Positions 1 to 9,800 of a stretch of DNA of 17,793 nt are shown piece after piece. This stretch comes from Stramenopiles sp. TOSAG23-6 (lineage: Eukaryota > Sar): assembly GCA_900128565.1 (NCBI GenBank), contig LT636067.1, positions 286-18,078 on the forward strand, read 5' to 3'. Positions within the stretch are counted from its first letter, which is position 1; the number at the start of each line of letters is the position of its first letter. The notes under the pieces were generated by a model, which did not search any database, was not told where the DNA came from, and was given only the letters and a program-made list of their open reading frames with translations. The position numbers and the translations under genes are program-made.

Positions 1-52
1 CAAAATTTCGTACGAAAAAAAAATAAATTTGAAATTCATAATGAAAACGTAC
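1..52 (-). repeat. Introner-like intron, 5' half only, cut by the window edge
   Basis: On the minus strand this starts GTACGTTTTC directly after the cotransporter exon and reaches the TTCGTACGAA core at about 8-17, where the window ends. It matches the intron at 4860-4952 closely: both begin GTACGTTTTCAT and continue into a TGAATTTCAAATTTA block. The upstream exon ends in GGT instead of the AT seen at the other donors, so the donor could also be the canonical-looking AG|GT two bases earlier. The 3' half lies outside the window, so the splice cannot be tested here. Confidence 0.75.
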
Positions 53-1186
53 ACCTGCAAGGGCAGTGATGAGAAGAACCGTCAGAACTATCACTCCCCA
101 AACTCGCATGTCATTGACACGATTTGTTGTAAACGAAAAATATTGGTGATCAGTTTCAACTCCTAAATCGTCCGTCAGTGTCTCAACAAATCCTAGAACG
201 AATAAAGCAGTACCAAAACAAAGTCCTATAGCAAACAAGATACCAATCGACCCACCGATAGAAGGACCAACGCAGCGAGAAATAAGGTAATAAGGCCCAC
301 CACCTTTTACCTGTCCGTTTGTTGCTATAGCACTCATAGACAATGCGGTTATTAGTGTTATACTGGATGAAAGAAGTACAATGAGTGATGCTCCGATTAT
401 TCCAGCCTGGCCAACCATAAATCCTGTACGAAGGAACATGTATTGTGAAAAAATATTTTTTGTTTTTTGTTTTTTGTTTTTTGTTAGGTACGAAATTTCG
501 TACGAAAACAAATTAAATTCGAAATTGAAAAAAAATAAAACGTACATGATGACACCAAAGATACTTAACATGCAAGAAGTGAAAACACCGTCCCAAGTTC
601 CAAATTTTTGACCCATTTTTTTTTCATTTTGATACTGATCAAGAATTTCAATTGAATCTTCGTCTTCATCTTCGTCCCCAGCATTTAAATTCCCCATTTG
701 TCGACGAATTTTTTGTTTTTGATAATGAGCCTCTGTATACTCTTGTTTTTTTGAAACTTCCTCAGCATGATACCCATTTGCATTTGCACTCTCTGTTATC
801 AAAACATCTATATTTTCTTTCTTACCTGTGATACACGAACCTTCTGTAAAGTTTATGTTTAATATTGAACCATGTCGCATGCCACTGGACGTGTTTACTA
901 TAGATCGAAGCGCACAAGCATCCTCAGGTTTTGTGGCGTCATAGTCACTCATTAACGGACTAATAGACACTGACGTTTGGGAAATCAAAGTCTGGTGCAT
1001 TGGTGACTTGGGACGCCGTCTTTGTGCTTGTGCTTGCTCATTATTTGCGAGAACATTACGAAATTTTTCTTCCGCAACGCTCGAAGCTTCAAGCTCCGAG
1101 ATAGTAGGCATTCTCATTGGTTTAGTACTACTACTTTTTCGGTCCTCAACATGAGTCGCAACTTCCGAAGCAACGGATACCTTCAT
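53..1186 (-). CDS. SLC12-family cation-chloride cotransporter, N-terminal part (3' end missing)
   Basis: Two exons, complement of 546-1186 and 53-437, encode 342 residues in an open frame. The family couples Cl- movement to Na+ and/or K+ across a membrane. Residues 1-190 are a hydrophilic, Ser-rich cytosolic tail with an acidic GDEDEDED stretch and no visible domain. The transporter core starts at about 196 (KFGTWDGVFTSC), followed by FGVIMFLRTGF around 209-220 and GGGPYYLISR at 259-268. These resemble TM1 and the TM2-TM3 region of NKCC/KCC proteins. The NGQVKGGGPYY wording is closer to NKCC-like than KCC-like members, but I would not name the subtype or the ions. The start is the first in-frame ATG, at 1186. 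Family proteins usually have about 12 membrane segments and 900-1,100 residues, so roughly two thirds is missing. Transcription is divergent from transportin. Confidence 0.9.
438..545 (-). repeat. Introner-like intron in the cotransporter gene
   Basis: The 108-base intron begins GTACGT and ends CACAATACAT. Its removal joins ATC AT to G TTC CTT and restores FGVIMFLRTGF, a family motif, so both boundaries are well supported. It has a perfect 16-base palindrome GTACGAAATTTCGTAC (488-503) next to the branch-point-like CCTAAC (483-488, minus strand). No AG lies between CCTAAC and the 3' end. That interval holds a short tandem array of ACAAAAA-type units (about 457-482) not seen in the other copies. 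Confidence 0.9.
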
Positions 1187-1634
1187 TGAAATATTATTTT
1201 TAAAGAAACAAACGACGGTCTACTGTGCTTCGAATCAACAATAATTCTCATAAATTTTGGTGTTCCTTTTCTAATTGAAGATATAAAAAGGAGGAGGAAC
1301 GCCTTTTTTCGAAAATGCCTTGGAAAAGGACGTAGAGAGGGAGAACTATAACGGACAAAATTGATATTTTGAGCCCACATCAAGCAAGATGAAAAAGCGA
1401 TGAAAAATTTTTGAAAAAAAAAATTGAGAGAGTCACAGCGTCAGCAGCTTTGTTCCCCAAAAAAAAGTCAGTTTTTGACTCGAGAGGACTTGTCCACGAT
1501 GTACGTAAATTCAACTTATTTATTATTGTGTAGTAGCAACTAACCAGATAATCCCAATTTTCTTTCTCGAGAGAGGCATTTTCTTCTACACACATAATTT
1601 CTGTGAATATTTTGATCCTACGTACTAGACAGAA
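1187..1634. promoter_or_regulatory. Divergent intergenic region between cotransporter and transportin
   Basis: These 448 bases separate two divergent start codons and should hold both promoters and 5' leaders. A TATA-like ATATAAAAAG lies at 1281-1290, but it is 345 bases from the transportin ATG and may be chance. A GA-rich motif recurs: GTAGAGAGGGAGA (about 1332-1344), TTGAGAGAGTC (1424-1434), CTCGAGAGGAC (about 1479-1489) and CTCGAGAGAGG (1566-1576). Similar motifs occur in the other divergent spacer. No convincing coding potential or RNA gene is visible. Confidence 0.55.
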
Positions 1635-2825
1635 ATGACATGGCAACCTAATGAGCAAATGGTTGGCCAAGTGCTGGCCATGCTGAACGAAAGTATTCGT
1701 GTGACTGCGACAAATGCGGAGCGTCTTACTATTCATCAAAGTATTCAAGAATACAAGAAGCAGCCCGAGTTCTTACGATACCTCGCATTTGTATTCGCAC
1801 GTCTAAATCCTCCGCAAGTGACACCACAAGTTCAGCAAGTAGCTGGCTTAGTTCTAAAGAACGGAATCAAAGAGCAGTTTTGTCATATTACTCCAGAAGT
1901 ATTGGCGTCCATCAAAGCTGAAGTCTTACAGTGCGTTGCTGCTCCTAACCAGGCTGTACGCCGTACTGTTGGGACAATAATTACAACCATCGTTCAGTCT
2001 GGTAAGCTTAGCGCATGGCCTGAATTAATGCCGATTCTTGTGAGACATTTAGACAGTCCTGATGAAAATTGTTTAGATGGGACGTTTGACATTCTCGAAA
2101 AACTTTGTCAAGATTCACCAGAACAACTTGATAGTGATGATGTTGGACGACCATTGAACGTTCTAATACCAAAACTATTACAATATTTAAAACACCCCCA
2201 TGATAAATTTCGTGAATATGCATTGGAATGCATAAACAATTTGATTCTGGTAACTCCTCCTGCTTTAGACATTGTGTTACAGCAGCTCCTTCAATCACTC
2301 TCTACACTAACCGCTGATCCTTCTGCAAAAGTTCGAAGTAAAGTATGTGTAGCCATTTTGTCTCTGATGGAATTTCGTTTAGAATTCCTCATCCCGCATT
2401 TTGATAATCTCATAGTTTTTATGCTTCAAACCACTCAAGATAAAGACGAACAAGTTGCTCTGGAAGCAACTGAGTTTTGGAGTTCTTGTTGTGATTCAGG
2501 TCCAATCGTTCACGAAAAGATAAAAAATGTTTTACCTCAGTTGGTACCTCTTCTTTTGAAAAATATGGTATATTCTGAGTTTGACTCATTGCTCATTGAA
2601 GCTGAAGCAGATGATTCAACGAAGGATAAAATTTCGGATCTGAAACCTAAACATTATGGTCACTCCAAAACTTGTGGTGCGTGTGCTGCTGGACATAGTC
2701 ATGGTCATAGTCATGGACATAGTCATGGACATGGACATGGTCATGGACATGGACATAGTCATGGACATGGACATAGTCATGGACATGGTCATGGACATAG
2801 TCATGAAGATGAAAATGATGCTTCA

Positions 2826-2864
<39 letters not shown>

Positions 2865-3839
2865 GGAGAAAATGAATGGAATTTACGTCAGGCAAGTGCT
2901 GCTGCGTTGGATTTCTTAGGCGAGTCATTTCATACGGATCTTTCAAGAATATTGCTTCCACTTCTTGAACCATTACTAACGAATTCCGATTGGAAAGTTC
3001 GTGAAAGCGCAATCCTTGCTCTTGGTGCTGTTGCAACGGGATGCTATGATGGTATATTGCCTCACCTACCTCAACTTTTCCCATTATTTTTAGGTCTTCT
3101 GAAGGATCATAAGCCACTCATTCGGAGTATCGCGTGTTGGACTCTTTCTCGATTTGTAAATTGGGTCGTTGAAACATCTGAACAGTCGACGACGAATCAT
3201 GCCGCTTATTTCCGTCCAATGGTGGAAGGTTTGATGATATGTGTCGTAGATTGTAATAAAAGAGTACAAGAAGCTGCATGCTCATGTATGTTTAATTTTT
3301 TTTTTCCGGTAAAAAAAAAATCAAATTTATTTTTTTCAAAAAATATTGTACCTAACAAATTTTTTTAGATTTTTTTGAAATATTTTTCCAAAATACATCT
3401 ATCGCTGAATTTGTCGAAGCTGCTTGTGAGGATATTTCTCCTTATATTCCCAGTTTGCTTGACTGCTTTACAGTCGCGTTCTCTCGGTATCAGTCAAAAA
3501 GTTTACTCATTTTATATGGAACGATAACAGCCCTAATGGAAAGTGCCCCAGAAGCTGTTGTTTTACCTGAGAATGCGAGTAAATTACTTCCACCTTTAAT
3601 TCAAAAATGGGGTGTAACTCAAGATATGTATGTTTTATTTTTTTTTTTTTTTTAAACGGAAAAAAAAAAAATTCCCAAAAAAAAATTAAAATTTAAAAAA
3701 AATTTTTTTTTCGGAGGAAATTTTTTCCCTAATCTTTTTTTTTTTTTTTTTTTTTGAAATAAGCTCTTCAATATATTGTCTGCTCTTTTGATCTAATTTG
3801 TGGTATGTCAGATGGATTGAAATCTGGAATTGAAAGCAT
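1635..3839 (+). CDS. Transportin (importin-beta2 / karyopherin-beta2), truncated and missing an internal exon
   Basis: Readable exons are 1635-3285, 3399-3627 and about 3764-3839. Transportin carries PY-NLS cargo, such as hnRNP proteins, into the nucleus under Ran control. Residues 1-340 align to the N-terminal HEAT repeats (family-like stretches include LVLKNGIKEQF and WPELMPIL). An acidic loop precedes NEWNLRQASAAALD, the H8-loop position of transportin. Trp502 in ACWTLSRF corresponds to human Trp460 of the PY-NLS pocket. SCAFATLEEEA-type sequence is matched by SSIAEFVEAA across the first intron. The H8 loop carries an unusual His-rich plus poly-Asp tract (separate entry). About 55 residues expected between PPLIQKWGVTQD and ALQYIVCSFDL are absent, and joining exon 2 directly to exon 3 breaks the frame, so an exon is lost near 3640-3760. 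The C-terminal 250-300 residues are also missing: the gene enters an intron at 3840 that is cut at 3886. Confidence 0.92.
2691..2861 (+). repeat. His-Gly/His-Ser tandem repeat followed by a 12-Asp run in the transportin H8 loop
   Basis: Bases 2691-2804 are built from 6-base units of the form CATGGA, CATGGT and CATAGT. They encode residues 353-390, in which every second residue is His (19 His) alternating with Gly or Ser. Bases 2826-2861 are twelve GAT codons (Asp398-409). A CGAC pair of cysteines lies just before (residues about 347-350). Known transportins have a long acidic H8 loop, so the Asp run is in the expected place; the His-rich block is the odd part. The repeat opens long false frames on both strands. 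Confidence 0.95.
3286..3398 (+). repeat. Introner-like intron 1 of transportin
   Basis: The 113-base intron begins GTATGTTTAATTTT and ends CCAAAATACAT. Its removal joins TCA T to CT ATC, giving EAACSSIAEFVEAACED, which fits the transportin family. CCTAAC is at 3351-3356, 42 bases before the end. The central palindrome has decayed to a run of T and A. This copy also has a TTTTTTTAG (AG at 3367-3368). Splicing there would keep 30 extra bases in frame and insert ten mostly aromatic residues that other transportins lack. The ACAT end is therefore preferred but not the only option. Confidence 0.88.
3628..3763 (+). repeat. Introner-like intron start plus low-complexity A/T tract; probable site of a lost exon
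   Basis: The sequence after exon 2 begins GTATGTTTTATTTT like the other copies, then becomes long T and A runs with little else until about 3757. It lacks the TTCGTACGAA core, the CCTAAC and the ACAT end. The following coding stretch (ALQYIVCSFDL...) starts after AAG at 3761-3763. In that frame TAA lies immediately upstream, so the exon cannot start earlier. Two introns with a missing exon between them, collapsed in assembly or lost by deletion, would explain it. Confidence 0.6.
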
Positions 3840-3886
3840 GTATGTTTTATTTTTTTTCAAATTCGAATTTATTTTTTTTTTCGTAC
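3840..3886 (+). repeat. Truncated introner-like intron ending at the palindromic core
   Basis: It begins GTATGTTTTATTTTTTTTC after the transportin codons GAA AGC AT and runs through AAATTCGAATTTATTT to TTCGTAC, half of the TTCGTACGAA core. There it stops abruptly. The next bases are the 3'-most exon of the minus-strand giant gene. No branch point or 3' end follows. Confidence 0.85.
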
Positions 3887-6800
3887 TTGCCTTCAAAGTA
3901 ACCTTTTTCGTCTCTATTACCCCATTTGACTAATTCGCGCAATACATACTCAAGTCGCTTATCTTGATCTTTAATTGCCGCATATTCAGAATCAGCAGCA
4001 TGCTGCTGAAATTTGTAGTCTATATTCTGATTTATATGATCTTTGATAATATACGCTATATACACTGCAAACGTTAGAGCAATCAAATTTAATTCTAATT
4101 CTAAATGATTTCCATCATCTAAAGCAGATAAACCGACTTTACCATATACTCCTGGTTGGGATAGTTCCATAGCAAAATAAAGGTAGGAACACCTTATCAG
4201 CGCACCAATGGTCCCAGAAACAACGGGTGCATTTCGAGCAAGATACGGTCGGCAAACTATGAGGTATAATGCCCAAATTCCTTCCAGTCCCATGTACCCT
4301 TTTATAAATGTCAATGTCCAGTCGGGCATATCTTCTACCGTTTCATCTCTGAGAGCACCAACGAAAACAGCAAATGCAATGGCTTTGAGATAATGGAAAA
4401 CCCGTGTACACCACATTCCATATTTTTTACGGAATAAGCCAAACAGTACATCAAAATGATACATACTTCCAATATGTCCCTCCAATTCCATATATCGACC
4501 AGATTTTCCTTGGGGTCGAAAAACTTTCTGAAATTTGACACACCAACCACTCACTACTGTAACAAATGTCATAAAAATACCAAGTACAAGAAACCCTAAA
4601 AAAAATGCCAAAGTTGCAAGAGCCACGAAATAATTTAGACCCCATGAGTCGCTTTCCTTATCTCCATTAAAAAAAACACGAGATGCGCCATAGCACATGC
4701 CTGGTGCACACCACATCGATACCACAAACTCCCAACGAGGAAAGCTTGCCTTTCGTCTCATATCTCGTAACCAGTGAAGTCTTTGTGTGTACGCGTATGG
4801 CTCATTTTTTTTCTGCCATTCTAAAATACGAACAAAGTCTTTAAATGTGTCCCCACGATATGCCTTGTGAAAAATATTTCAAAACCCAAATTATTAGGTA
4901 CAAAATTTTGTCCGAAAAAAAAATAAATTTGAAATTCAATATGAAAACGTACATTCCCATTCTTCTTTTAGTTTCGTTTTGCCAGTCATTGCTGCAAGGC
5001 CACCACTCATTTCTTTGATAGGTGTTGCTGCGTGTAGTTGGCGTGATAAATATACCCAATAACTTATTCTTGCTACCGCAAAAAGTAAGATAATATTAGC
5101 ACCTACAAAAATTGGCTCGGCTTGTTTGATATCTATTTCTCCGCCTGTCATTGTCTTTATATATGATTCCCACCCTTCCCGTTCAAATGCAACATCGCCA
5201 ATTGAGAGAATTTGCCATTCTAAACAAGACATTAAAGTATGATAAATCTCTAAGTAACGATCAAAGTAAGGAAGTTTCCCAACAAGTACCATAAATTGTA
5301 ATGTCCAAAAGACCTCAACAGAGTCACCAGTAGGCCGTGCTGCTGGATTCGCCAGCATAGCATAGTAACAAGAACGCCCTAGTGAGTGAAGAACTTTTAC
5401 GCTTAGAACTAAAGCAATAATTCTTAGAATATCTTGCGACATCCATTCGGGGTCGTCATCCGTAATTTGAATGCCAATAAAACCCCCGAATGCAACATAT
5501 GATATTTCTGGTTCAAAATACACAGCACCACTTGGTGTAACACCAGTCATTGCTGCTAGAGGATCATGCCCAGTATTATTGGTCCCAGGAGTATTCAGAC
5601 ATGTTTCCATTGTTGGATCCAAGTGATTAAAGTCAAGTAATTTTGATGACGTTTTTGATGTATGGAAATGTAAGTCATCACTTGTAGCAACATGGGATAC
5701 ATAACAATGAATTGTTTTATGGTATTGCATATCTTGAAGTACACTTAAAAGTATCATTTGTGGGTTTGCCCAATTAGTTTCATTAAATAGTAATGTGTGT
5801 TTGAATGATCCCATTTCATCTGCTAGCCAAGATTTTCTAACATATAATGTTTTGTCTTCATTTAATCGAAGGTAACCTTCGCAATTATGTCCTTCCACAG
5901 TAACATTTACAGGTGCTGAAGGCTTTGAATTGAGTCTAAGGGAATACTGAATACCTTGACTACCCTCTGAAATACGCAATTCACAACCACGCTTTGCAAT
6001 AGGAAACGAACGGACACCAACTCGATTTAAGCGCGGTAAATTTTTCCATTGAAGAGAAAGATCCAAACGACGACGTTGTCGCTCATTGACATTTCCAATT
6101 CCGATGTTTTCCTCTGTTTTCACAATGTAGTTTACTTTGGTTTCGTGCCCTGTTGAAAGAATAGATCTCATACCTACAGCAAGAGAGTGTATTAATCGCC
6201 ATGCATTTTGAAGGTATGATGAATGTTTTGCATACGGCGATATAGGTTTTGATGGTATCCAATCAATGACATTGTTTACAATAGTCTCATGAATAACATT
6301 TGATCCATACTTGATACAATTGATACAAGTATCAAAAAGTGTGAAATTGCCATAGGACTTGTAGGGATCAAAAAGTCGACGACGTTTTTGTTTCACTTTT
6401 TCTTCAATTGGATTATAATCGGTGACATTTCCAACTTTCCAATCTTCAATGGGCTTGCCCGGAGTATCACGAGGTCTTAGTAGAGCTCTTGCATTTGACC
6501 GATCCAGAGCGTTTATTTTTTCTTCATCACTAACATCAAAAATATTACTATTGATTGCATCATCGTAATGTTTCAATTCATCATTTACACTTCCAACTCC
6601 AAAATCAAATATGAATGCGTCTCTGTCAGTAATATTCATGGAAATTGCATCAACATCGACAGTAAAAGGAGAGTAAAAATAATCACTACTTCTTGTTTCA
6701 TGATGAATGACTGCAATATGATCATTTTCAAACATATTATCATCATCAGGCGAAACATTAATCAGTTGCTGTACATACCAGTCATCTTTTGTAAAATCGA

Positions 6801-9800
6801 CACGTAATTCGCGAACAGCTGTTCTTTTATCTTGACCTTGATACAACTTGATATCGCCAGTTGTTGAACATATAACTGTAACATTTTTCTGAGGAGGCCT
6901 CTTCAAAACAATACCATATTTTTGAATTGTTTCGCCTTCTTTCATCCATAGAGGATACCCTTCAAGAATAATTACAGGATTGCTATATTTTTCCATATTC
7001 CACTTATTAATTACAGTACGCCCATCGTAATTTTTATCTTGACTTTTCACTGACAAGAGCAGTGTTGATACTAAAAGTCTTCTTCCAATAGAATACTGGT
7101 CTGCTGCATCTTTCATATTCTTTCTCGCTGTTGGAAATGAATGTATTGGTTGATCATCATCATTTACAAGTTCCACTTTTGAATTCAAGAGTTTTCTTCG
7201 AGCAAGCTGTTTCCATGTATAGAAGTCACCATTAGGTTTCTTTTGGTCGCGATCTTCATATTTTGTTAGCCAATGCCAAGGCACACTAGGATCAGTTGTT
7301 TTACCATCAACGCCACTTAGATTTGGCATGTAACAACAATGAGCGTAATCAAATTTATCATATGGTGCAGTGGCATTCACTGGAGACATTGGTGGATTCC
7401 AGGCATATGTAGCAGATGTCCCACCCGATTTACCTCGGTAAATGTATTTTGGTAAAATATTTCAAAACAAAATCGTTAGGTACAATTTTTCGTACGAAAA
7501 AGAAATTCGATTTTTTTGTTAAAAAAAAAAAAAACATACATGTCATCTGCTGTACCTTTCCATCCTTGGGGACCAGTAAGTAAGATATTTGCTGTTTCCA
7601 TGGCACGTTGCACATGATACTCGCCAGGCTCACCAGTCCTATCAATATCTGGATCATCAGGTTTGTAATTTGGATTTGTTATTGGGCCAGATAAATAGAA
7701 AGCATATCCAAGCTCCCATGGTTTCTCGATCGACCACGTACGTGTTGTACTAACTGTGATAGTCTGAACTTTATCCCAAGTCAGAGGCGTCCATTCAACT
7801 TTGCTAGGATTGACAATAATCCCATCTACATTTCCAGCAACAGCTTCGATGTCTAATGTGACGTTTTCTGTTGGTGTAGACGATAAAAATACTGTGAAAG
7901 TCTGCTCAACTTCTCTTGGGGCAGTGAAATCCACTGTGCGGTGACTGGAAAGAATCAAGGAAAGATCATCGTCGCTAATATTTATTGTAGCATCTTGTGC
8001 TGACATATGTGTATTACACTTTGCACAATTATTATAAGCTGTATCCAAACTAGCAACATTATGCTTGACGTTTCCAACTACAGTAAAACCTTCATCGATC
8101 TTGTCACTAATAACGGTGATATGAATTACTCTTGAATTATTCCAGTCTGATGGCGAAAAAAGTACAGAGAGTGCTCCATTACATACTGCTAATCCTGAAA
8201 AATTGCCATCGGGCTTTGCACACCCCGGGTGAGGAGACATTTTTGTTCCTGCCACTTCAGTGTAAACACATGAGCCAGCATTTTCACATTTTTCTTTGTC
8301 TCCAGCAGTGCTTTCGCCAATATTTGTTGTTTTATCCTTTGTGGAACAGTCAAATACGTTGGATTGTTTACAAGTTGGCGGTGCGTAATCTTGTGCTTCA
8401 CCTTTTGGCACCTCCTTAGTAAATAAACAAGTCCCAGTTTTACCCGCAGCAAGGCATATGTAATGTGAAAAATATTGTTCTGTAGTAAAAATTATCGTTA
8501 GGTTCAAAATTTACAAAGAAAAAAAAGTTTAGGTGAAATTAATGATAAAACCGTACATGGATTCCCCTTCATTTTTTAAAAGAGTTTCAAGTGTAATAAG
8601 TTTGCATGGGTTATGACAAGTTTCGATAGTACGACCATCAGGAATTGGTGTCTGTACTAAAAATTGCATGGCATCCCAGGTAAGAGTGATGGTAGTATCA
8701 AAGAAGGGTTCTGAATTCATAGATAATGTATAACTCCCTGTAGGAGTTAGTTGACAGAATCCTTCCACAGCACAGCGATAATCTTTTCCATAGAATCCAC
8801 CATCGACTTCATCAAGGGTAAGAATTCTGGAATTAGGACTATTTGCTTCACCGATTTTATATTGCTGTGTGTACTGATTACTTAGTACAATGACACCTGC
8901 AATATCATTCTCTACAATATCAACCATAACACTAGTATGCATTCTTTTATGTGCATTTCGAGAAATTGGTCGAATTCTGTGTTGAATCATTGCAAAGTGG
9001 TCACCATGCTCGTAAACTTTATCATCATATGCTGCAACTGTTATATTGACTGGTCGGGTATAATTATACTTGTTCCATATTATCACCTTGGGGTTGACAA
9101 CAAGTTGTTTTCTACCAGATTTGCATTCTTTAACTGCATCAACCAGATCAGATTTTACGCGACAGTCTGTAGATGCATTCCCATTGCTTTCATACCCAAA
9201 CATTTTTTCAGCAGTGATGTCGACAATAATCGGAATTATGGGTGGTGTAGACGTCAATTTAAGAATATAACTGTCTGAAAAACCACCTTCGGCAACTTTA
9301 GTGCCAGTTCCAGTTTCCTCGGCATGAATACGAAATTCCATCGCTGTAAGATTAATATTTCGTGACGCCTCAACTTTCACGTCATCTACTGCCCATGATA
9401 CACCTGACGTTCCAGGTAGTTCCAAATTCCGAAATCTGAATCGTGTTTTTGTTGTTTTCATGTCGTCGTTGATATGTTTTGTAATAAGAGATGAACCTAA
9501 GCAGGTCGAAGATGATCCTGGTGTTAGTTCATAAGTATCAATTATGTGTACACCACCAATATATCCAAATGATGGACACTTCCCGTATACTCCGAGAATT
9601 TCTACTTCATTTAAATGATATTTATATTTAAGGCGCTTGTTCATTTTTATTCTTACCTTCTTTCCTGTTGTACGTTCAAACGTATGGTCATGAATTGTGT
9701 AAAGAAGGTTATTCTTTGTAGGGTCAGGGTCTTTGTATGAAATAGACACATAACTAGTAGATACCACCGTTCCTTTGCTGACGTCATTCGATGGTGTAGA

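Noticed and set aside
1183-1748. Small minus-strand frames in and beside the 1187-1634 spacer
   Set aside because: No homology is recognised. One overlaps the transportin start, and the sequence is low-complexity T/A and GA-rich.
2616-3117. Long open frames antisense and in another sense frame over the transportin repeat, with Met-Thr/Asp-Met or His-rich products
   Set aside because: They exist only because the CAT-G-G-A type repeat and GAT run are stop-free in several frames. The transportin frame is supported by homology on both sides.
3847-3886. Apparent C-terminus of the giant protein (YEKKNKFEFEKK then stop)
   Set aside because: This is read-through of the reverse complement of an introner 5' half, not a plausible native tail.
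7476-7539. Protein extensions such as MYVFFFFNKKIEFLF at the ends of several open frames
   Set aside because: They are translated intron sequence. The same tail type appears at the end of the unrelated transportin and GCN5 first-exon frames.
8937-9278. Plus-strand open frames of 60-140 codons across 4200-15800
   Set aside because: They are shadows of the giant minus-strand gene with no recognisable product or start context.
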